This document shows positions 51,105 through 61,200 of a DNA stretch of 64,000 nucleotides, one piece after another (the first letter of the stretch is position 1; each line of letters begins with the position of its first letter). The stretch is taken from positions 1 through 64,000 of IMG/VR virus record IMGVR_UViG_3300027763_000038; one strand, written 5' to 3'. Origin of the DNA: a virus. Under the pieces are notes generated by a model. That model did no database searches and was not told where the DNA came from. It worked only from the letters and a program-made list of their open reading frames with translations. The position numbers and the translations under genes are program-made.

Positions 51105-54100
51105 TTAACACCTATAAGATTGTAAAACCCATCCGCTACCCATAAAGGTAAATAGTCCTGCATCTCCAACATTAACATTAAAATCTAAAGGATTAGAGAA
51201 AGTTGTTAGATAAGTTCCAGAAGTATTACGATATAGATTATACATATCTACAGAATTTGCTCCTCTAATAATACCGGAAGTCATAGATGGTTTATTAAAG
51301 ATTGGTTCATAAAATCCATTCTGGCCATTATAGTTACAGTAAACATGAGCTCCTCTAGGAGCACCATTAACTCCTAGTGGATCTTTTACAAATACTAAAC
51401 GACGTAATCCACTAGCTAATGGCTGATTACTATAAGAATCGTCTACTATCTCACCACGAGATGGTTGATTACCTACTAAATCTGTTTCTATAACTACCCA
51501 AATTGGTTTATATCCATTGCCTCCAGCAACCCAAACTCCAGCAACGTCATCCCATCTAAGATCAACAGGACCAACTGGCCATGTTCCTGGTAATTGCCCC
51601 CAACCTTTATAAAAAGAATTTTCTTTGTATGGTTCTGTCCAGGTTTGATCAGGTTTTTGAGTTTGGTTTTTGTATATAATATTACCACTAGTATCTTTAA
51701 CAATTTCTCCATTAGTATCTAATTTTGGTTCACCAGAAGAGTTAGGAACTGGAAATCCTTCTAAATCATATCCCCAAGCATGAACCATCAATGGTCCTCT
51801 TAATCCAAAAAATCTTGCATTATTAGCAGGACAACCAGATGCGCCCGTTGGACCAGGAATAGATTTAGCTGCACAATGATCAATATAATTTTGATCATAG
51901 TCAAGAAAGTTTTTCTCTATTGTTGATGAATAAGCAAATTTTAAAGAATTTCCTGTCTCGGGGACTGTCATACCCAAACCAACCAAGTCGATACTATGTC
52001 CAGTAAGATCTCCAGATTGTCTATTTTGAAAACAACTAAATTCTCCAGTAGCTAATAATACAGGATTTAATGTGGAATAATTAATAATAGTATTTTGATT
52101 GGTTTCACCAGAAGGTTGTCCAGTATTGGCATTTTTAGAAATAATAGTTAAATCATCTCCACTAGCTAAAATATATGGAGGATTTGTTTGTTTTGGAGAA
52201 GAACTCTTGTAAGCTCTTTTTTCTTTATTATCAATAGTTTCACAAAATGGACAAACATCAGTCTGGCTAGACTTTAATTGTATTAGTCCTGCAAAGCCTG
52301 ATGGTTGAGATCCTGAATCTCTAGGTATGTCAAATTTTTCCCAAGTATAATTGCCACTACCTTTACAAAATGCGCAGTTATCTCTAGGATATTTTGTAAT
52401 ATTATAAGTAGAACCATATAGTGTTGGATAAAAAGAAATAGGAGATAATAAACCATCTAAACTCATGAATGATTTTTGACTATAATCATCTTTTAATTCT
52501 CTTGGTAGTTCTTGAATATCTTGAACAGAGACATTGGTTAAGTATCTTAACATGTCTTTAGTATTATAGCTTGTATTTTTAGAATATGGAAATTTTGACC
52601 ATGATGGAGAAAATCCTAGATCAGCATAAATATCTCCAATAGAACTTTGGAAATTTAACTGAGGATATGCGGCGCCAGCTAAAATCTCGAACGGACTCCA
52701 TCTTAATGGCTTAGGAGTGTCTGCACCACCAAGTAAACCATTATTAGACTTGGGGAAAATATTTGATTTAATTTTATTTAGAGCACTATTTATGCTATTA
52801 TTAGTGTCTCTTCGTCTTTTCATAAATTCTAAATTAGTATCACGAATTCTATCAGAATTTTCTTTATTAAAAAACCCTATTTTTTTAACATATGTTCTCA
52901 TATTATAAGAGGAAGTAATACCAGCATTATTAAGACTAACATTAAAATTAGTTACTATTGGTCCTGCTGTATCTTCAGCAGTTAATTTTAGTACACTTCC
53001 TATACTATATGACTTACCGTTAGGATCTTTTAAAAGCAAACCCACAGCGCTAATACTACCTTGTTCAGTAACTTGTTGGTAGTTTATATCATCTTTAATT
53101 ATATTCATGACAACAGCATCTAAAGCATTCGTTCCTCCATAATTCCAAGGAACTAAATCATCCTGAACATTTACTTTAACTCCACCAACCAAATTATTTA
53201 CTAAATTATTCAAAGCATCCTGATTGTATGGGTTGTCTGCATCTGGTGGGATAAATATTAATGAAGAAACACCTTGTAAACCTGGATGATTAATCCAGGG
53301 ACCATAAGTATATCTATTGTATTTAACTGGAACTGCCGCAAACTCAGGACACGTTGCTTTTTTAGCAATAACAACATTCTCTGCTGAATTATTAATAGAT
53401 ATACCGTGATTACCACCAATTAATTTCATTGTACTAGAAAATCCCCAAGCACAAAGAATAGCTTTCCAATTCATAGGATTAGAAGTAGCTTTTAATGAAT
53501 TATTTGTGCGAGATCTATTATTTGGGGGTTGAGCAGATCCTCTGTTCATTATGATTAAAGCATCATGCAATTGAACATAGGATAAAGAATCCTGTGCATC
53601 AGATTTTCCTCCTCCTAAATATAAAGGATCTGGTAAAGATAAAATAGCTCTAGGACGATAAAGATCGTCAATGTCTTTTAAGAAAATTACTTTTGGTTCA
53701 ACTTCAGACTTGACATACATTTTAAATTGCCAGCCTGATGGAATTGGTTCTCCATGAGGAGTAGTAGGAGCCAGGGTTGCTCCAACCAAAGTGTTAGTAA
53801 CATTTTCTAATCCAAGATTAGATATTGTTGGATTTTGGTATGGCACATACAAATATTGATCAGGTTGCATACTGTGATCTAAAGGAAAATAAAAATATTC
53901 ACTTCTGTCTACAACAGAACCAAAAGAATGAGACATAGCTAACATTAGAGCAGTTAGTGAATTGGGATCATTCCTAGTAGCAAGATAAGTTTGAGACCAA
54001 AAATCTCTAGAAGCAAAATCTCCATTAGCATTAAATCCTAAAATAGGCTGTATTTTATTGTCATCGTCTGAAAATAAAGAAGCTTGCGAGGAACCAACAA

Positions 54101-56573
54101 CTATTGTATCATCTATAAAGTTACCTTCTTCTTCCCAGGCCCCATCAGTAGCTATTTCCCAATCGGTATAAAATCTACTACTAGTTGAATAAGCAAAACC
54201 TCCATAACTAACTGATGTCTCCCCATCACTATTACTAAAAGGAGACGTTTGATACCATCTCATTTTAGGTGTTTTCACCATAAATTTCTTACCATAGTAA
54301 GTATTACAAATATTTGCAAAAAAATCATGTATCTTTTTTAAATCTGCATATAATGATTGAACGTATGGCTGAGAATTTTCAATACTAATAGTATATGCTC
54401 TTGGTTCTTTAGTCTGAGTAACTGTACTTTTATTAACTGCATCCCAATTAATAATATTTAAACCAGCTAAAAAATCTCTTCTATTACCAAAAGTAGGATA
54501 TTGAGCACAAAAAGCTGAATATATTAAATCTGCAATGTCTGTATTAAATATGTTGTCAAAACAATAAGAAAACCAAGCTTCAAATCCACCACCAGCTGAT
54601 CTAATTTCATTTTCTAAAACTACAAACTCACCACTAGAGCCAAAAGATTTAGTTAATAAAGATGTAATATCATTATTTCTAAAAACAATTTGTAACTGAC
54701 CTGTCTTACGGTCTAAATATACTTTTCTCGGTTCATGCCAGTCAATAGCTGATGGTACTGTGGTTGTGGTAGTATCTTGACCATGGTAACCAAAATATGG
54801 ACTAATTAAATCATTGTATAAAGGATAGCTTTCATTATTTGCAAAAGCAGGATTAGGATTACCTCTGTAACGAGAAGCTGGATCTTGTTCTTCTGTAGGA
54901 AAATAATTTCCTCTATAAATATTCAAAGAGGTTCCAAAAGTATCTATAGTCTGAAATACGTCCCAATCATTAATTTGACCAACTGCTGATCCGCCATCTG
55001 TAGAGGTTTGAGTATATCTAGTGCTACCAGCATCTGGTATTCTAAAATAATTTTCATAATTAGTACCAGCACTAGTGGTGCCACCAAAATCCATAAAATG
55101 ACCAACACCATTATTATAGTATGGATCAAAAACTAAACTACTCTGTTTAGAAGATATATGTACAGATTTAACTTGTAATAATCTTTGCTGTTTACTTCCA
55201 ATATACATGGATCTAATTTCTTTATCATTATATTCTTGTCCATATGTATAAGAACTCACTTTTGCTCCAGCACCAACTAAATTAGCTACTATTTTTTTAA
55301 TAATTTCTCTAGGTGGTTGATTTCTTTTACTTACTGTACGAATGACAATAACTCCAGAAAAATTACCGACTTCATTAGGATAATTACTATCTGGAAGTCG
55401 AAAATCCACATAAAAGTCAAAACCAGAACCATTGCATATTTTGCTTATAAAATCAAGTATACTAATAGTTGGACCAGTATTTAAAAATAAGTCATTAGGA
55501 GGTATCGGTAATTCACTTAAGTCTAATTTTAATTTTGTTCTTCTAACACTATCTGTTGCTAAAATATTAGGACATAAACCACATTCTTGCAGAGTCATAG
55601 TTTGGTGAGGAGTAGCATTTGTGCTGAATATTTGTTGACTACTAACATCAACAGGAACTCCACTCATAGTTAATGGATGTTTAGCAATAATTGCTCCATA
55701 CGGAGAAAATGGGTTACTTATGCCTCCCGCTAAGTCTTGTAACGCATAATAAATTTGTAAAGCTGAAACTCCACTATCTGTTTTCCCAGCATATCCAAAG
55801 CCTTTGTTTTCTAAATATCCAAAAATATTAAATACATTTGGCATATTGCCCTTAACAATATCTGATGTATAAACACCAGTAGTATTTGATGGAACAGCTA
55901 TGTCATCATTAATTTCAGTTGATATTGATCCCATGTAGTCATCAATAATTAACCAAGACCCAGCTAGTAAACTAGCATAACTTTTTAGTGTAACTTCAAA
56001 TAAGCCACTACCGCCTTGACCACCATTAGCTTTCCAATCGGAAATCATTCCTCCAAAAGATATTCCGGGTGAAAACTTAAAAAAAGCTGGAGCACCAATA
56101 ATGTCATAAGCATCACGAACCAAGCTACTATCTGGATCATATTTAGGTAGTCCTAAAAATCCTGGATCTGGATCAGTCCAGTTTTTTTTCACATTATTAG
56201 CATTATCCCAGTAAACTTTTCCAAGATCATTATATTGATTTTGATCTGCTATTTGTGGACTTATAGTTTTGAATAAATTTCTACCAGGATCAGCATCACT
56301 AAATGAACCATCTGTGTTTCTTCTTAGCGCTGTGGATCCTCGGTTAGTATTAGAATTAGTATTAGCTACCAGAGTGTTAAGTGGACCATATTTTGTTGAG
56401 GCCGGGTGATATGCAGGGTCTGATACTAAGTTAATTGTTATTGAACTAGCATCGGCACCCCATCCTAGATTCATATTAAAACTAGTTAAGCTACATCCTA
56501 AAAATAATGTCTGATTATATGGCCCTACTTCTTCATATGATCCAGGACATGTAAACGGATTCTGTGGAGGCAT
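51105..56573 (-). CDS. Large tail/baseplate hub-like protein (1822 aa)
   Basis: 1822 aa; AAGGAT precedes the ATG at 56573. The N-terminal 400 residues look like a tail hub: GCSLTSFNMNLGWGADASSI, then FEVTLKSYASLLAGSWLIID and SILDFISKICNGSGFDFYVD, the loop and domain style of gp44/gpD-type hub proteins. Around residues 1396-1445 a DnaJ-like pair of CxxC motifs (CAFCKGSG and CPFCETID) suggests a bound zinc within the shaft. The C-terminal 150 residues are rich in Gly and aromatic loops and end WVLQSYRC. It is followed 6 nt later by the 2610-residue gene. Baseplate or tail-tip role inferred from size and position. Confidence 0.65.
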   Translation of the reverse strand: MPPQNPFTCPGSYEEVGPYNQTLFLGCSLTSFNMNLGWGADASSITINLVSDPAYHPASTKYGPLNTLVANTNSNTNRGSTALRRNTDGSFSDADPGRNLFKTISPQIADQNQYNDLGKVYWDNANNVKKNWTDPDPGFLGLPKYDPDSSLVRDAYDIIGAPAFFKFSPGISFGGMISDWKANGGQGGSGLFEVTLKSYASLLAGSWLIIDDYMGSISTEINDDIAVPSNTTGVYTSDIVKGNMPNVFNIFGYLENKGFGYAGKTDSGVSALQIYYALQDLAGGISNPFSPYGAIIAKHPLTMSGVPVDVSSQQIFSTNATPHQTMTLQECGLCPNILATDSVRRTKLKLDLSELPIPPNDLFLNTGPTISILDFISKICNGSGFDFYVDFRLPDSNYPNEVGNFSGVIVIRTVSKRNQPPREIIKKIVANLVGAGAKVSSYTYGQEYNDKEIRSMYIGSKQQRLLQVKSVHISSKQSSLVFDPYYNNGVGHFMDFGGTTSAGTNYENYFRIPDAGSTRYTQTSTDGGSAVGQINDWDVFQTIDTFGTSLNIYRGNYFPTEEQDPASRYRGNPNPAFANNESYPLYNDLISPYFGYHGQDTTTTTVPSAIDWHEPRKVYLDRKTGQLQIVFRNNDITSLLTKSFGSSGEFVVLENEIRSAGGGFEAWFSYCFDNIFNTDIADLIYSAFCAQYPTFGNRRDFLAGLNIINWDAVNKSTVTQTKEPRAYTISIENSQPYVQSLYADLKKIHDFFANICNTYYGKKFMVKTPKMRWYQTSPFSNSDGETSVSYGGFAYSTSSRFYTDWEIATDGAWEEEGNFIDDTIVVGSSQASLFSDDDNKIQPILGFNANGDFASRDFWSQTYLATRNDPNSLTALMLAMSHSFGSVVDRSEYFYFPLDHSMQPDQYLYVPYQNPTISNLGLENVTNTLVGATLAPTTPHGEPIPSGWQFKMYVKSEVEPKVIFLKDIDDLYRPRAILSLPDPLYLGGGKSDAQDSLSYVQLHDALIIMNRGSAQPPNNRSRTNNSLKATSNPMNWKAILCAWGFSSTMKLIGGNHGISINNSAENVVIAKKATCPEFAAVPVKYNRYTYGPWINHPGLQGVSSLIFIPPDADNPYNQDALNNLVNNLVGGVKVNVQDDLVPWNYGGTNALDAVVMNIIKDDINYQQVTEQGSISAVGLLLKDPNGKSYSIGSVLKLTAEDTAGPIVTNFNVSLNNAGITSSYNMRTYVKKIGFFNKENSDRIRDTNLEFMKRRRDTNNSINSALNKIKSNIFPKSNNGLLGGADTPKPLRWSPFEILAGAAYPQLNFQSSIGDIYADLGFSPSWSKFPYSKNTSYNTKDMLRYLTNVSVQDIQELPRELKDDYSQKSFMSLDGLLSPISFYPTLYGSTYNITKYPRDNCAFCKGSGNYTWEKFDIPRDSGSQPSGFAGLIQLKSSQTDVCPFCETIDNKEKRAYKSSSPKQTNPPYILASGDDLTIISKNANTGQPSGETNQNTIINYSTLNPVLLATGEFSCFQNRQSGDLTGHSIDLVGLGMTVPETGNSLKFAYSSTIEKNFLDYDQNYIDHCAAKSIPGPTGASGCPANNARFFGLRGPLMVHAWGYDLEGFPVPNSSGEPKLDTNGEIVKDTSGNIIYKNQTQKPDQTWTEPYKENSFYKGWGQLPGTWPVGPVDLRWDDVAGVWVAGGNGYKPIWVVIETDLVGNQPSRGEIVDDSYSNQPLASGLRRLVFVKDPLGVNGAPRGAHVYCNYNGQNGFYEPIFNKPSMTSGIIRGANSVDMYNLYRNTSGTYLTTFSNPLDFNVNVGDAGLFTFMGSGWVLQSYRC

Positions 56574-56601
56574 TTGATATCCTTGTATTCTTAAAACTAA
56601 A

Positions 56602-58209
56602 TTATTGTTCTATGCATCTTACCCATTCCCAAGTTTTACTAGTACTGATTCGTCCTTCTTTTGGATTCCAATTACTAGTATTAGCCGTTACATACGATTT
56701 GATACCTGCCGTATTAGCATATCCAATTGTAAAACTGGCAGGATTAAATCTTTCTACTACACCTGTTATAGTAGTATAGTGGTCACCTGGGAATAAAAGA
56801 TCTACTAAACTACTAGGTTTAGGAAGCACTACTTCAAAATTAACAGTTCTAGATGATGAACTAAAAGTTCCCAAATCTTGCAAAATAGGACCTAATTTAC
56901 GTCCTAATACGAAAATAGAAGCAATCATAGGAGTAGCATGACGATCATCAATACTTAGTGTTTCGCTAATAGCTCCACTAACCAAGGGTCTTGGTCTATT
57001 GTTAAAAACCCAACTATATGTTATTGTTCCTTCCGCAGGATTCATTCCTTCTGTTATGCTCATAGGAACAGGGTTTATTGGAGCAAGTCCGCTGCTAACG
57101 GAAGTTGAATAACCCAGAGTCATCAAAGTACCAGTAGCAAAAGCGCTACTTATTCTATTAATTAAACCAGATTTTATTTCAGCATATCCACTTAATGCGT
57201 TAACAAATTTGGTACCATTAGTTCCATTTGCATGAGTATTATCGTTATATAATTGATTTAATGTACCAGTTAAAGATCCACTAAGATATGGAAGCATACT
57301 ACTATTGTATATATTTCCACTATTCATTAACTCTAAACCTTTTATTGTACCCTGTACTGTTACAGTTCTTAATAATTCTGAGTCTAATGAGCTATCAATA
57401 TTAAAAGTTTCTATATATGGTAATGTTACTCCACTAGGTACTCCTATCCAATTATCTGTTATTCTAAAAGATCCTTCAACTTCGCTAACATTTAAACTTC
57501 TAACAAAATTATATAGCTTCAATCCAACAACACCACTATATGTTGGAGGTTCTCCAAGTTGATAATTTACCCATCCTTTAGCATTTTGCACAGCACTAAA
57601 TGAAGATCCTCCACCACTATTAGGTATGTACTTGCCTACTGCTCCAAGAGTACGAGTAATTCGATAAAAAGGATAATGTTGTCCTTGGTTAAAAGAAAGA
57701 GCAGGATTTCCATATCCTGGCAAATAATTACCTAAACTAAACGGCCCCTTAGCAAATGCTGTTTCATCTAAAGTTTCAATACTCCATTCGTCTTGAGTGC
57801 TATTAACATAAAATGCTGGACTAATACCTGTAACAACACTATCTTCAAATTGTAAACCAATACTATAGTCAATAGTAGTTGTCCAATTATTATCTGTTTT
57901 ATTAGCAGAATATTGGGATACTTTACCTCCAGAAAATATACTAAGAGTTGACCCACAACCAACTGTTAATGTACCGCCATCGACAAATACGGATCTCAAA
58001 CCACTTTCTAATGTTAGCAGTTGTGGCAATCCACTATTACCACTACCCGTAAATAATTGTCCTTCTAAAGTAACAGAAGTGGTTGCTCCAATAGTTCTTC
58101 CCGCTCCATTTCTTTGATATTCTTTAGAAATAGAAACAGACGGAACTGGATATCCACTTGCTCCTTGAAAACTAAAAGATCCATATTTAACAAATGCTGA
58201 CGTAGCCAT
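56602..58209 (-). CDS. Tail-associated protein, unknown function
   Basis: 535 aa from ATG 58209, 11 nt after AAAGGA; the TTG at 58236 adds nine residues and lies upstream of that site. Begins MATSAFVKYGSFSFQG and has mixed beta sequence with many Gly/Ser/Thr loops (TTSVTLEGQLFTGSGNSG, GSTLSIFSGGKVSQY), a style common to tail-tube, tail-terminator or baseplate wedge proteins. It ends TSKTWEWVRCIEQ. Between the fibre-like 1455-residue gene and the 1822-residue hub candidate, it is probably structural. No known family recognised. Confidence 0.6.
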   Translation of the reverse strand: MATSAFVKYGSFSFQGASGYPVPSVSISKEYQRNGAGRTIGATTSVTLEGQLFTGSGNSGLPQLLTLESGLRSVFVDGGTLTVGCGSTLSIFSGGKVSQYSANKTDNNWTTTIDYSIGLQFEDSVVTGISPAFYVNSTQDEWSIETLDETAFAKGPFSLGNYLPGYGNPALSFNQGQHYPFYRITRTLGAVGKYIPNSGGGSSFSAVQNAKGWVNYQLGEPPTYSGVVGLKLYNFVRSLNVSEVEGSFRITDNWIGVPSGVTLPYIETFNIDSSLDSELLRTVTVQGTIKGLELMNSGNIYNSSMLPYLSGSLTGTLNQLYNDNTHANGTNGTKFVNALSGYAEIKSGLINRISSAFATGTLMTLGYSTSVSSGLAPINPVPMSITEGMNPAEGTITYSWVFNNRPRPLVSGAISETLSIDDRHATPMIASIFVLGRKLGPILQDLGTFSSSSRTVNFEVVLPKPSSLVDLLFPGDHYTTITGVVERFNPASFTIGYANTAGIKSYVTANTSNWNPKEGRISTSKTWEWVRCIEQ

Positions 58210-58244
58210 AATAATAAATGTCCTTTCCCTAAACAAACTTAAAA

Positions 58245-61200
58245 CTAAACTGATCCGTATAGAGGATTAGCTCCAGGATGATTAAGCTGATTAACTCTAG
58301 CAGTAGCTGACCATAGAGCAGTCCATCCACCACCACCACTAGCAACTATACTAAGTCTTGGGATACTACTAGTATTTCTTATTTCTGTAGATAAGCTCAT
58401 CACACTTGGCATAGTATCTCCATAGTATCTAACATTTTCATTACCAAATTTATAAAACTCAGTACCAGCCGCTGATCTATATACGCCACCCTCAATTTCA
58501 TATGTTCCAGCAAATTTTCTAGGACCCTGTGGACCACCTTGTACACCAGACTGCCACAATACTGAAACACTAATTTTATAACCCCAAACTCTATCATATT
58601 GAGCAGAGCTTAAACTATAAAAATCATTAAAATTAATACAATTATTTGAAGTTTCATCCGATATAACGCTACTTTTTGACCAATTAGTAACTAATGGATT
58701 ACCAACACCATTTGGTCCTGTTGTGCGAGTTCTTAGATAATACTGAACATATTGAGATGATCCATCATATACTCTGTTAACATCATTATGGTTAAATGAA
58801 CCACCCGCAAATGAGTGACTATTATATGTGCTGGTTACTGAAGGTTTGTAACCAAAAGCTATACCAGGACAACTTTGTGGATTACTTGTTTCTACTTGGG
58901 TTTGATATGCTTTAAGGCCGCTAGCAGTAACCCAGGCATAACCATTATACGCAACATATGCACCATCGTCTTTATCAGTAAATTGACTTCCATTAGAATT
59001 TCTTTTGGTAAAACCAAAATTAGTAATAAATGAACCATCTGCTCCTTGTGCAGTAGAGACGACATTGAGGGGGTAACTATTGCCGATAATATCAGTAGAG
59101 TATGCTGTGAACTGATTATTAATATCAAGATTGCTAAAACGAATATTTCCAGAAGCATCAGTTCTTAAATAATATCCTGATGGAGCAGTATCATTTCCCA
59201 CCTTCAATTCTGTTACCCATGCTTTACCATTTACATATAAAGCAGCTTTTGGATTATAGGTAGATAAATTAGCAGCAGGAGTATTTATAGCTACTGCTCC
59301 AGTTGGACTAATATGGAAACCTTTAAGTTCAATTAAGCCAGAATTTAAAACTGAAAACCTGTTACCTAATCCACGATTATTAAATACCGTATCTACTTGT
59401 GAATTAGAGCTTAAAATTATGTTGTAGTAACTATCATATCCATTTGTTGGAACGGTGTCTTCTGTAACATCAACGGATGCGCCCATAGCCATAACTTGCT
59501 GTGAATTAATCCAGCGAAGAGAGCTATTTCCAGTAGAATATGCAGCACTATTAGAAAATAGAAGAGTGTTGGGTCTGGTAACATAAGAAGATAATTTACC
59601 ATTATTATTAACATACAAGTAAGTTCCAGTTAAACTAACTGGCAATGTTAATCCACTATTTAAACCAATATTATGGAAATTACCAGAGTTACCACTAACA
59701 TTATAAAAGTTAATTTTATGATTAACATAATCGGTATCAAATAATACTCTAGCAAAATCTACCCCACCACTACCACGGATTCTTACTTTATATGTTGCTG
59801 CTTCATCATTTAAGAATAGTCCAGTACTATTAATATAAACTTCATTATATCCACCTAAATTAAATCCTAATTGTTTGATAGTAGGATTATATGCAATCTC
59901 AGTAATACCACTAGCTCCCTTATCTGTAACCTTGAATAACATACCTCCATTATCACCAGATAATCTAACTGGTAGCTGCCATGTTCCAACACCATTAGTG
60001 TTAGTTGTTAGTACATAAGCGTCAGGAGCAGAAAAACCTAGTTTGAAATCTGTTGTAGTGAAAAGTCCACTAACAGAAAGAGAGGACGTGGGACTATCTG
60101 TATTAATACCAACACGATTATTATTAAGATTAGCATTGATAACGCTGGTAGAATCTGAAGCAGACTTAACAATAAGGTTTTGTTGTAGTTTACCAGAATT
60201 AAAGACAATCTTATAGTTATCAAGAATCATCTTATTGCTATTATTAGTTCCTAAATATATAGTATCATCTACAACACCAGTCAAACCATAGCCGATAGCT
60301 ATATTTCTAACACCAGATACATAATTATTATATCCTAAAATTAAACCACTACTAAAAGGATATTTGTTATTGGATCCGACAACAATATTATTAGACCCGT
60401 AAACAGGATTCACCTCTGCTCCACCAGCCCCACCCATTCTTTGGTATGGCATAATAAGTCCACTAACAACAGTAGACGCAGTATTATTATCATCAAATGC
60501 GTTATTCATATAGTAATAACCATTTGTACGATCAAGAATAATTGGAGTATCAAGTGTGATATAGGTTATAGGCTCTATGGTATCTTCAACAATAGCTGTG
60601 ATAGTTCTTGTAAAAGTATTACTCACTGATGGAGGATTCTGAAAAGAAACTAATATTTTATCTCCCTGTAAATACTGGGCTAATAATCCTTTGGTTGGAA
60701 TATTAATAACAGTACCGCCAACATCCGTCATTGTACAGGTATTTCTTGTGTAACCTAGAGTATTATTACGACCATAAACAATATTATTTAAGCCGTCTAA
60801 TTTATTTGAGGTTCCAACAGCGATACCATTATTAACAACTTGATTATATCCAAGAACAATATTACCACTACCAAAAACATCCATTTTTTTATCAGCAGTA
60901 TTGAAAACAATTGATTCTTGACCAACAAGATTAATTTTGCTACCTACTGTGCCTAATTGACTTCCAACTAACGAATTAGAATTACCAACATTATAAGCGC
61001 TTGTGCTATTTTTAAGATTGTTATATGATCCTAAAGTATTGCTATTTGAACCTGATATAGCATTTTTATTACCAACTACAATATGACTATTACCAGCATA
61101 TACAACATTATTAATACCAGCAACTATAGAGTTGATAACAGTTCCGGCCGGTCTTTTACCTGATCCTGTTATAGTTCCAACAGAATCAATATAAACCCCT

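Noticed and set aside
58210-58236. TTG start for the 535-residue tail protein
   Set aside because: The ribosome site lies downstream of it, and MATSAF at 58209 is a normal tail-protein start.
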